The notes under the pieces are model-generated. The model made no database searches and was not told the origin of the DNA. It was given only the letters and a program-made list of their open reading frames with translations. Positions 1 to 5,761 of a stretch of 6,754 bases of DNA are shown here, piece by piece. This stretch comes from Rhodocyclales bacterium (GTDB lineage: Bacteria > Pseudomonadota > Gammaproteobacteria > Burkholderiales > Rhodocyclaceae). The stretch covers positions 1-6,754 of the forward strand of contig JAJTBM010000160.1 of NCBI GenBank assembly GCA_021286885.1. Direction: 5' to 3'. Numbering within the stretch: position 1 is the stretch's first letter; every line of letters begins with the position of its first letter. A program made the translations under genes and the position numbers.

Positions 1-1
1 C

Positions 2-796
2 TCGATGGCCGACATGGCCAACCTCGCCAAGGTCGAACGCTGCTGGCGCGAGCTGACCGAAGTGCTCGAAACGCCCGACGCGCTGATCACCCCGGTCACC
101 TACATCAACTCCGCGGCCGATCTCAAAGCCTTCTGCGGCGAGCATGGCGGCATCGTGTGCACCTCCACCAACGCCCCGGTGATCCTCGACTGGGCCTTCA
201 AGCAGCGCGAGAAGGTGTTGTTCTTCCCGGATCAGCACCTGGGCCGCTGGACCGGCTTCAACAAGGGCATTCCCCTGGACGAGATGGTGGTCTGGGATCC
301 TGACCAGGAATACGGCGGCCTCACCCCCGAGCAGATCAAGAAAGCCAAGATCCTGCTCTGGAAGGGCCACTGTTCGGTGCACCAGATGTTCCAGCCGGCC
401 CACATCGCCCGCTTCCGGGCCGAGTACCCGGAAGGCAAGGTGATCTCCCACCCGGAAAGCGCCCTGGAAGTCTGCCGTCAGTCCGACTACGTGGGCTCCA
501 CCGAGTACATCATCAAGGTGGTCAAGGAATCCGCTCCCGGCACCCGCTGGCTGGTGGGCACCGAGCTCAATCTGGTCAACCGGCTGGCAGAAGAGATGCT
601 CCCGGAAGGCAAGATCGTCCAGTTCATGGCCCCGACCGTCTGCATGTGCTCGACCATGCAGCGCATCGACCCCCAGCATCTGGCCTGGACGCTGGAGAAC
701 CTGGCCGACGGAAATGTGGTCAATCACATCACCGTGCCCGCCCACGAGGCCGCCTTGGCCAAGGTCGCCCTCGAACGGATGCTGGCAGTGTCCTGA
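2..796 (+). CDS. nadA: Quinolinate synthase NadA, 5'-truncated by the window edge
   Basis: NadA condenses iminoaspartate (made by NadB) with dihydroxyacetone phosphate to quinolinate, the committed step of de novo NAD synthesis in the cytoplasm. It is a [4Fe-4S] enzyme of three similar domains. The reading frame is open to the window edge and enters at a Ser codon followed by MADMANL, which matches the internal '(G)CSMADMA' region of the family, so the ATG at position 5 is internal and roughly 90–110 residues are missing. Numbering from that Met, the three conserved cluster cysteines are C52 (VCTSTNA), C123 (KGHCSVH) and C213 or C215 (TVCMCSTMQ). Other family marks are PDQHLGR at 75–81, HPES at 149–152 and GSTEYII at 164–170. 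The C-terminus is complete and a terminator follows. The nearby genes do not belong to the same pathway. Assignment is secure; only the start is unseen. Confidence 0.96.
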   Translation, partial: SMADMANLAKVERCWRELTEVLETPDALITPVTYINSAADLKAFCGEHGGIVCTSTNAPVILDWAFKQREKVLFFPDQHLGRWTGFNKGIPLDEMVVWDPDQEYGGLTPEQIKKAKILLWKGHCSVHQMFQPAHIARFRAEYPEGKVISHPESALEVCRQSDYVGSTEYIIKVVKESAPGTRWLVGTELNLVNRLAEEMLPEGKIVQFMAPTVCMCSTMQRIDPQHLAWTLENLADGNVVNHITVPAHEAALAKVALERMLAVS

Positions 797-835
797 GCCC
801 GGCGCCGGCTGCCTTTTAGTGCAGCACACGCCCTG

Positions 836-862
836 AAGACGGCACCTGCGGGTGCCGTTTTT
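836..862 (+). terminator. Rho-independent terminator after nadA
   Basis: An 8-bp perfect stem (ACGGCACC at 839–846, GGTGCCGT at 851–858) closes on a TGCG tetraloop and runs straight into a run of five T at 858–862. Weak extra pairing of 836–838 with the T run is possible. This is a textbook intrinsic terminator 40 bases past the nadA stop, separating nadA from the next transcript. A smaller 5-bp hairpin (808–812 with 821–825) just upstream has no T run and is probably incidental. Confidence 0.9.
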
Positions 863-954
863 CATGCGTGTTCGACCATAAAAGCGGGCGCCAAAGCAGG
901 CACAAAGGCGGACAATATTCAGGTCTGCCTGTCGCAGTTTCGGATGGAATCCTG

Positions 955-1710
955 ATGAACACCCTGCGCATCTGCACCTACAACATCCACAAGGGCTTCT
1001 CCCAGTTCAACCGCCAGCTCTCGATCCACGGGCTGCGGGAACGCCTGCACCAACTTGGTGCAGACCTGGTTTTTCTCCAGGAAGTCCAGGGCGAACACCA
1101 GCACCACGCCCGGCGCCATCTGGACTGGCCCCCCGCGCCCCAGCATGAATTTCTGGCCGATGGCATGTGGGCCCAGAGCGCCTACGGGGGCAACGCGGTG
1201 TATGAGCACGGCCACCACGGCAACGCCATTCTGAGCCGCCACCCCATCCTGAGCCAGGCCAACCAGGACGTGTCCGACCACCGCTTCGAGCACCGGGGCC
1301 TGCTCCACTGCACCATCCGGCTCGGGCAGCAGGCCCGCCCGGTGCATTGCATCTGCGTGCATCTGGGGCTCACCGGCGGCAGCCGGCGACGCCAGATGGC
1401 CGCCCTGGTTGAGCGCCTGGAGCGCCTGGCCCCCGCCGATGAACCCCTCATCATTGCCGGCGATTTCAACGACTGGCGCCACCAGGCCGACGACTGCCTG
1501 ACCGCGCCGCTGGGGGTGCAGGAAGTCTTCACCACCCTGCACGGGCGCCCCGCCCGCAGCTTCCCGAGCCGCCTGCCCATGCTCGCCCTGGATCGGATCT
1601 ACGTGCGCGGCTTCGAGGTGCTCCACGGTCGGGTGCACCACGGCGCCCCCTGGCACCAGCTCTCCGACCACGCCCCCCTCACCGCCCAATTGCGCCTGCG
1701 CACCCCATGA
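955..1710 (+). CDS. ybhP: YbhP-type endonuclease/exonuclease/phosphatase family protein
   Basis: A 251-residue member of the EEP (exonuclease III / DNase I / sphingomyelinase) fold. Metal-binding and catalytic motifs appear in the expected order: TYNIHKG (8–14, Asn10), QEV (42–44, Glu43), GNAILSR (89–95), VHLGL (135–139, His136), GDFNDW (169–174, Asp170 and Asn172), LDRIYV (212–217) and SDHAPL (237–242, Asp238/His239). The stretch MWAQSAYGGNAVYEHGHHGN resembles E. coli YbhP closely. The substrate is not established; a phosphodiesterase acting on a lipid or nucleic acid is possible. No signal peptide or membrane segment is seen, so it is probably cytoplasmic. I chose the ATG at 955 because YbhP-like similarity starts there (LRICTYNIHKG); an in-frame GTG at 868 would add 29 unrelated residues. 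The ribosome site is weak (GGAA at 946–949). Its stop overlaps the clsB start (ATGA), the same pairing as ybhP–ybhO(clsB) in E. coli, which suggests a role in phospholipid turnover. Confidence 0.86.
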   Translation: MNTLRICTYNIHKGFSQFNRQLSIHGLRERLHQLGADLVFLQEVQGEHQHHARRHLDWPPAPQHEFLADGMWAQSAYGGNAVYEHGHHGNAILSRHPILSQANQDVSDHRFEHRGLLHCTIRLGQQARPVHCICVHLGLTGGSRRRQMAALVERLERLAPADEPLIIAGDFNDWRHQADDCLTAPLGVQEVFTTLHGRPARSFPSRLPMLALDRIYVRGFEVLHGRVHHGAPWHQLSDHAPLTAQLRLRTP

Positions 1711-2882
1711 GACCCCGCTGGCAAGGGGGCCACCAGCTCCAACTGCTGGAGAACGGCACCGAATACTTCCCCGCCCTGCTCCAGGCCCTGAACGGGGCAC
1801 GCCAGGAAATCTGGCTGGAGAGCTACATCTTCGCCAACGACGAGGTAGGCCGCCGCATCGCCGCCGCCCTGGAGTGGGCCGCCGACCGGGGGGTGTGCGT
1901 GCGGGTGCTGGTGGATGGCTTTGGCGGGCGGGAATTCGTGGCCAGCCTGCTCCCGCGCCTGCGCAGCCGGGGCGTGCAGGTGCAGGTTTACCGGCGCGAG
2001 GTGGCCCCTTTCCGCTTCAGCCGCCACCGGCTGCGCCGCCTGCACCGCAAGCTGGTACTGATCGACGGCAGCGTGGCCTTCATCGGCGGCATCAACATCG
2101 TGAGCGATTTCAGCGAACCGGGCAGCCAGGCCCCACGCCACGACTACGCGGTACGCATCACCGGCCCCGTGGTCCCCGCCCTGCATGCCAGCATGAAGCG
2201 GGTCTGGAGCCTGGTGCGCTGGGCCAGCCTGGGCCACCGGCTGCCAGTGCCCAGCCTGACGCCGGAGCAGCCCCCCACCCGGGGCGGGGTACGGGCCGCC
2301 CTGGCGATTCGCGACAACCTGCGCCACCGGCGCGACATCGAAAACGCCTACCTGCAGGCCCTGGGCCGGGCGCGCCAGGAAATCCTGATCGCCAATGCCT
2401 ATTTCTTCCCGGGGCGCCGCTTCCGCCAAGCACTGCTGGCCGCTGCTGCCCGGGGAGTGCGCATCACCCTGCTGGTTCAGGGCCAGGCCGACCACCCCCT
2501 GCTCCAGTGGGCCACCCGGGCCCTGTACAGCCCCTTCCTGGCCGCTGGAATGCGGATCTTCGAATACCAGCGCAGCCACCTGCACGCCAAGGTGGCGGTG
2601 GTGGACGGGCGCTGGAGCACGGTGGGCTCCTCCAACATCGACCCCTTCAGCCTGCTGCTGGCCCGGGAAGCCAACCTGCTGGTGCTGGACCGGGGCTTTG
2701 CGCGCCAGCTCCAGGGGCGACTGGAGAGCGCCCTGGCCGACGGTGCCCAGCCCATCACCGCCCACCCCCGGCACCAGGGGCTGCCCCGCCGGCTGCTGAG
2801 CTGGCTGGCCTATGGGGCGGTACGCCTGCTCATCGGCCTGGCCGGTTACGGGCGCCAGCATGAGCAGGGCCGACGGGGCTAA
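1707..2882 (+). CDS. clsB: Cardiolipin synthase B (phospholipase D superfamily)
   Basis: ClsB is a phospholipase D-fold enzyme that makes cardiolipin from phosphatidylglycerol (in E. coli also from other phosphatidyl donors) at the inner membrane. The 391-residue protein (E. coli ClsB about 413) carries two complete HKD motifs: H113-x-K115-x4-D120 followed by GSVAFIGG, and H293-x-K295-x4-D300 followed by GRWSTVGSSNID. Both catalytic sites are therefore intact. The N-terminal part has the family pattern GTEYFPALL and IWLESYIFANDEVG (35–48). There is no N-terminal transmembrane region as in ClsA, which argues for ClsB; a short hydrophobic, Arg-flanked helix at about 363–381 could attach it to the membrane. 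The ATG lies in an ATGA overlap with the upstream stop and there is no Shine-Dalgarno sequence in front, so translation is probably coupled to ybhP. A general PLD-type phosphatidyltransferase is the alternative name. The precise donor lipids cannot be read from sequence. Confidence 0.89.
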   Translation: MRPRWQGGHQLQLLENGTEYFPALLQALNGARQEIWLESYIFANDEVGRRIAAALEWAADRGVCVRVLVDGFGGREFVASLLPRLRSRGVQVQVYRREVAPFRFSRHRLRRLHRKLVLIDGSVAFIGGINIVSDFSEPGSQAPRHDYAVRITGPVVPALHASMKRVWSLVRWASLGHRLPVPSLTPEQPPTRGGVRAALAIRDNLRHRRDIENAYLQALGRARQEILIANAYFFPGRRFRQALLAAAARGVRITLLVQGQADHPLLQWATRALYSPFLAAGMRIFEYQRSHLHAKVAVVDGRWSTVGSSNIDPFSLLLAREANLLVLDRGFARQLQGRLESALADGAQPITAHPRHQGLPRRLLSWLAYGAVRLLIGLAGYGRQHEQGRRG

Positions 2883-2885
2883 AAT
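2880..2885 (+). promoter_or_regulatory. Possible -10 element (TAAAAT) in front of rfaE2
   Basis: TAAAAT, five of six matches to the sigma70 -10 consensus, begins exactly at the clsB stop codon and lies 42 bases before the rfaE2 ATG. At 17-bp spacing the -35 position (2857–2862, AGCATG) is poor. It may let rfaE2 be transcribed on its own in addition to read-through from clsB. This rests on one hexamer, which also happens to include a TAA stop, so it is tentative. Confidence 0.3.
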
Positions 2886-2927
2886 CCGCCCCTCACCTTT
2901 GCATCCGGGCTTGGCCCATCCTTCCCC

Positions 2928-3413
2928 ATGTATTCAGCTCCCGCCTTTGAAGCCAAATGCTGCGACCCGGCCGACCTGGCCGCCCGGGTGGCCGCCCTGC
3001 CCCGCCCCGTGGTATTCACCAACGGCTGCTTCGACATCCTGCACCGGGGCCACGTCACCTACCTGGGCCAGGCCCGGCCGCTGGGCGCCGCGATGGTCGT
3101 CGCCCTCAACAGCGACGCCTCGGTGCGTCGCCAGGGCAAGGGCGATGATCGCCCGATCAACACCCTCGAAGACCGCCTGGCGGTGATGGCCGCCCTGGGC
3201 TGCGTGGATCTGGTGACCTGGTTCGATGAGGACACCCCCCTCGCCCGCATCCTCGAAGCCAGCCCCGACGTGCTGGTCAAGGGCGGCGACTGGCCGGTGG
3301 AACGCATCGTCGGCGCGCCCGAAACCCTGGCCCGGGGTGGCAGCGTGCATTCCATCCCCTTCGAGCACGAACGCTCCACCCCCGCCCTGCTGGAAAAGAT
3401 CCGGCGGCTCTGA
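2928..3413 (+). CDS. rfaE2: D-glycero-beta-D-manno-heptose 1-phosphate adenylyltransferase (stand-alone RfaE2/HldC)
   Basis: This enzyme transfers AMP from ATP to heptose 1-phosphate, giving ADP-heptose for the inner core of lipopolysaccharide, in the cytoplasm. The 161 residues equal the C-terminal cytidylyltransferase-fold domain of E. coli HldE; there is no fused ribokinase-like domain, so the kinase (RfaE1/HldA) must be encoded elsewhere. Visible marks are VVFTNGCFDILHRGHV (28–43) with the nucleotide-binding HxGH motif at H39–H42, ALNSDASVRR (59–68), DRPINTLEDR (74–83), VKGGDW (117–122) and the C-terminal HERSTPALLEKI (147–158). The ATG at 2928 is the only start after the clsB stop, which lies in the same frame; the next in-frame candidate (GTG at 2988) would leave almost nothing before the active site. 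The 15 bases in front are pyrimidine-rich with no Shine-Dalgarno sequence. Position after clsB links it to envelope assembly. Confidence 0.94.
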   Translation: MYSAPAFEAKCCDPADLAARVAALPRPVVFTNGCFDILHRGHVTYLGQARPLGAAMVVALNSDASVRRQGKGDDRPINTLEDRLAVMAALGCVDLVTWFDEDTPLARILEASPDVLVKGGDWPVERIVGAPETLARGGSVHSIPFEHERSTPALLEKIRRL

Positions 3414-3419
3414 GGGCGC

Positions 3420-3455
3420 ACCTGGCGCGCCGTCTGTGTGCACGCCAGGTTATTT
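3420..3455 (+). terminator. Probable terminator after rfaE2
   Basis: Perfect 8-bp stem ACCTGGCG (3420–3427) / CGCCAGGT (3443–3450), a 15-base loop, then TTATTT at 3450–3455. It sits 7 bases past the rfaE2 stop and before the cysK promoter. The T run is interrupted by an A and the loop is long, so termination may be incomplete. The 5' arm also contains the palindrome GGCGCGCC (3424–3431), which could compete with the main stem. Confidence 0.65.
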
Positions 3456-3473
3456 CCATATGCCGAGACGTAC

Positions 3474-3502
3474 TTAAATTGCCGGGTACTTAGCACTAGA
3501 AT
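3474..3502 (+). promoter_or_regulatory. Sigma70-like promoter of cysK–patB
   Basis: TAGAAT at 3497–3502 matches five of six bases of the -10 consensus. Seventeen bases upstream stands TTAAAT (3474–3479), a partial -35 (TT and the A match). The stretch 3450–3510 is much richer in A and T than the surrounding genes, as expected for a promoter. Transcription would begin near 3509, giving a leader of about 38 bases. The hexamer TACTTA occurs twice here (3471–3476 and 3487–3492), overlapping the -35 and the spacer, and could be part of an operator. Confidence 0.55.
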
Positions 3503-3535
3503 TCATCAAGTCTGTGCCACGTCCGTCCCCCCTTC

Positions 3536-3540
3536 AGGAG
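3536..3540 (+). promoter_or_regulatory. Shine-Dalgarno sequence of cysK
   Basis: AGGAG lies six bases before the ATG at 3547. This decides the start against the in-frame GTG at 3514, which would add 11 non-conserved residues and has no ribosome site. Confidence 0.85.
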
Positions 3541-3546
3541 CCCCCC

Positions 3547-4479
3547 ATGCGCATCGCCAACAACGTCACCGAACTGATCGGCCACACCCCCCTGGTCAAG
3601 CTCAACAAGCTGGCCCCCACCAACGGCGCCACCATCGCCCTCAAGCTGGAGTTCTTCAACCCGGCCCACAGCGTGAAAGACCGGATCGCCGCCGCGATGA
3701 TCGACGCCGCCGAAGCCGCCGGCCTGATCAAGCCCGACACCATCATCCTCGAACCCACCTCCGGCAACACCGGCATCGGGCTGGCCATGGTGTGCGCGGC
3801 CCGGGGCTACAAGTGTGCCTTCGTGATGCCCGAAACCATGAGCCGCGAGCGCAAGCTGCTGCTCAAGGCCTACGGCGCCGAGCTGATCCTGACCCCGGGG
3901 CCCGAAGGCATGCCCGGCGCCCTCAAGAAGGCCGCCGAACTGGCCGCCGCCGATAGCCGCTACCTGATTCCCCAGCAGTTTGAAAACCCCGCCAACCCGG
4001 CCATCCACCGGCGCACCACCGCCGAAGAAATCTGGGCCGACACCGACGGCCAGGTGGACATCTTCGTTTCCGGCATTGGTACCGGCGGCACCATCACCGG
4101 GGTGGGCGAGATTCTCAAGGCGCGCAGGCCCGGCGTGCAGGTGATCGCCGTGGAACCTGCCGCCAGCCCGGTGCTGTCCGGCGGCGCACGGGGCCCCCAC
4201 CCCATCCAGGGCATCGGCGCCGGCTTCGTGCCGGGCGTGCTCAACACCGGGGTGTACGACGAAATCGTGCAGGTGCCCAACGATGCCGCCCTCGACACCG
4301 CCCGCCGCCTCGCCACCGAAGAAGGCCTGCTGGTGGGCATTTCCTCCGGCGCTGCTGTGTGGTCGGCCCTGGAAGTGGCCAATCGCCCGGAAAATGCCGG
4401 CAAGCTGGTGGTGGTGATCATCCCGTCCTTCGGCGAGCGCTACCTGTCCACCGTGCTCTACCAGCACCTGGAGGTCTGA
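3547..4479 (+). CDS. cysK: Cysteine synthase A (O-acetylserine sulfhydrylase)
   Basis: A PLP-dependent cytoplasmic enzyme that replaces the acetate of O-acetyl-L-serine with sulfide to give L-cysteine, the last step of assimilatory sulfate reduction. The protein is 310 residues, a normal length. All fold-type II marks are present: the PLP-binding Lys44 in NPAHSVKDR (38–46), the substrate loop TSGNTG (71–76), the phosphate-binding GTGGT (178–182), GISSGAA (264–270) and the C-terminal [10 protein letters not shown] (293–302). The last motif and the overall length favour CysK over the CysM type. The N-terminus [19 protein letters not shown] fits the family well. It is the first gene of an operon; its final codons contain the ribosome site of patB. 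A specialised use, such as disposing of sulfide, cannot be excluded from sequence. Confidence 0.95.
   Translation: MRIANNVTELIGHTPLVKLNKLAPTNGATIALKLEFFNPAHSVKDRIAAAMIDAAEAAGLIKPDTIILEPTSGNTGIGLAMVCAARGYKCAFVMPETMSRERKLLLKAYGAELILTPGPEGMPGALKKAAELAAADSRYLIPQQFENPANPAIHRRTTAEEIWADTDGQVDIFVSGIGTGGTITGVGEILKARRPGVQVIAVEPAASPVLSGGARGPHPIQGIGAGFVPGVLNTGVYDEIVQVPNDAALDTARRLATEEGLLVGISSGAAVWSALEVANRPENAGKLVVVIIPSFGERYLSTVLYQHLEV
4470..4475 (+). promoter_or_regulatory. Shine-Dalgarno sequence of patB inside the end of cysK
   Basis: GGAGGT, a near-perfect ribosome site, is formed by the last Leu-Glu-Val codons of cysK and lies 8 bases before the GTG at 4484. It supports GTG as the true start of patB and suggests that the two genes are translated together from one message. 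Confidence 0.8.
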
Positions 4480-4483
4480 TCCG

Positions 4484-5668
4484 GTGACTGCCTTCGACTC
4501 CGGCGCCAACGCCGACTTTCAGTTCGACCTGGCCCACAGCCCCGAGCGGGCGGGCTCCGACAGCATCAAGTGGCGCAAATACGCCGGGCGGGACGTGATC
4601 CCCATGTGGGTGGCCGACATGGACTTCGCCGCCCCCCAGCCCATCCTGGACGCGCTCCAGGCGCGGATTGCCCACGGCGTGTTCGGCTATGCCCATGCCT
4701 GGCCCGCCCTGGAAGCCGCCGTGGTCGAAGGCATCGCCCGGGATCACGCCTGGCAGATCCGCCCCGAATGGCTGGTGTGGCTGCCCGGCATGGTGTCGGC
4801 CTTCAACGTGGCGGTGCGGGCCTGCACCCGCCCCGGCGACGGGGTGTTCACCGCCACGCCCATCTACCCGCCCTTCCTCGGCGCCCCCGGCAACTTTGAC
4901 TGCCGCCTGCTCACCGCCCCCCTGCAACGCCAGGGCGAACGCTGGGAATGGGATTGGGACGCCACCCATGCGGCCCTGGCCGACGGGGCCCGGCTGTTCA
5001 TGCTGTGCAACCCCCACAATCCGGTGGGCCGGGTGTTCGGGCGCGACGAGCTGGAACGCATCGCCCAGTTGGCCGAAGCCCATGATCTGGTGATCTGTTC
5101 CGACGAGATCCACTGCGGGCTGGTGCTGGACGAAACCCGCCCCCACCTGCCCATCGCCGCCCTGGGGCCGGAGGTGGCCAAGCGCACCATCACCCTGATG
5201 GCGCCTTCCAAGACCTGGAATATTCCGGCCCTCTACAGCGCCTTCGCGATCATCCCCGATCCGGCCCTGCGCGCCCGCTACCGCAAGGCCATGGACGGCA
5301 TCGTGCCGGCGGTGGGGGTGCTCGGGCTGATCGGCACCGAAGTCGCGTACCGGGACTGCGCCCCCTGGCGCAGCGCCCTGCTCGATACCCTGCGCGCCAA
5401 CGCCCGCCAGGTGCTGGACAGCATCAACGCCCTGCCCGGCCTGCACACCACTCCGGTGGAAGCCACCTACCTGGCCTGGATAGACTGCACTGGGCTGATG
5501 GCCGCCCGAGGGATCAGCGACCCGGTACGCTTCTTTGAAGAAGCCGGGGTGGGCCTCTCGGATGGGCGGGATTTTGGCCTGCCGGGCTTTGTGCGGCTCA
5601 ACTTCGGCTGCCCGCCGGAGCGCCTCGCCCAGGCCCTCGAACGGATGCGCCGGGCCGTGTTGGGCTGA
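4484..5668 (+). CDS. patB: MalY/PatB-family cystathionine beta-lyase (C–S lyase)
   Basis: A PLP enzyme of aminotransferase fold type I that cleaves the C–S bond of cystathionine to homocysteine, pyruvate and ammonia; family members also release sulfide from cysteine. The 394 residues match the family (E. coli MalY 390). Visible marks are FDLAHSPERAGSDSIKW (14–30), the VIPMWVADMDF segment (38–48) typical of MalY/PatB, NPHNPVG (176–182), SDEIH (206–210, Asp207 pairing with the PLP ring), the Schiff-base Lys243 in APSKTWN (240–246), and Arg371 in RLNFGCP (371–377), which should hold the substrate carboxylate. Translation starts at GTG with a strong ribosome site. Only 4 bases separate it from cysK, so one transcript makes cysteine and then either passes its sulfur to methionine or returns it as sulfide. 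The regulatory interaction of E. coli MalY with MalT cannot be inferred here. An aminotransferase with another substrate is a less likely alternative. Confidence 0.88.
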   Translation: MTAFDSGANADFQFDLAHSPERAGSDSIKWRKYAGRDVIPMWVADMDFAAPQPILDALQARIAHGVFGYAHAWPALEAAVVEGIARDHAWQIRPEWLVWLPGMVSAFNVAVRACTRPGDGVFTATPIYPPFLGAPGNFDCRLLTAPLQRQGERWEWDWDATHAALADGARLFMLCNPHNPVGRVFGRDELERIAQLAEAHDLVICSDEIHCGLVLDETRPHLPIAALGPEVAKRTITLMAPSKTWNIPALYSAFAIIPDPALRARYRKAMDGIVPAVGVLGLIGTEVAYRDCAPWRSALLDTLRANARQVLDSINALPGLHTTPVEATYLAWIDCTGLMAARGISDPVRFFEEAGVGLSDGRDFGLPGFVRLNFGCPPERLAQALERMRRAVLG

Positions 5669-5750
5669 GGCCCCACGCCCATGCATCTGAACTGACCCAG
5701 CGCAAGGCACGGGCATACGGGGGGCGCATACTGGCCTTGTCCCAACGGAC

Positions 5751-5755
5751 AGGAG
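5751..5755 (+). promoter_or_regulatory. Shine-Dalgarno sequence of hoxF
   Basis: AGGAG lies six bases before the ATG at 5762 and fixes the start of hoxF. The 93-base gap between patB and hoxF has no convincing terminator. A weak sigma70 pair (AAGGCA at 5704–5709, CATACT at 5727–5732, 17-base spacer) is the best promoter candidate but matches poorly. Confidence 0.8.
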
Positions 5756-5761
5756 ACCGCC

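Noticed and set aside
880..920. Sigma70 promoter in front of ybhP (CATAAA at 877–882 or GACAAT at 911–916)
   Set aside because: Each matches only four of six -10 bases and neither has a credible -35 at 16–18 bases; a promoter must exist nearby, but I cannot place it.
868..954. 29-residue N-terminal extension of ybhP from GTG at 868
   Set aside because: The extra residues are not family-like, the GTG sits only a few bases past the nadA terminator, and the ATG at 955 starts right at the conserved N-terminus.
919..1800. 293-codon open frame on the minus strand opposite ybhP
   Set aside because: Shadow frame; no ribosome site or known motif, and it spans the ybhP–clsB overlap.
1599..2861. 420-codon open frame on the minus strand opposite clsB
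   Set aside because: Shadow of clsB: Gln/Gly/Ala/His-rich, no motifs, while the + strand carries two intact HKD motifs.
3490..3497. TTAGCACT resembling half of a CIRCE heat-shock operator
   Set aside because: The inverted second half (GAGTGCTAA) is missing at the required distance, and the downstream gene is cysK rather than a chaperone.
3496..4509. 337-codon open frame on the minus strand opposite cysK
   Set aside because: Shadow frame with Gly/His/Ala-rich translation and no domain; cysK on the + strand is unambiguous.
5701..5750. Possible sigma54 promoter upstream of hoxF, expected from hydrogenase operons of Cupriavidus
   Set aside because: AGGCACG at 5705–5711 resembles the -24 box but has CG instead of GC at the -12 position. 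The one GG/GC pair with correct spacing (5722–5723 and 5734–5735) lacks the TGGCAC core.
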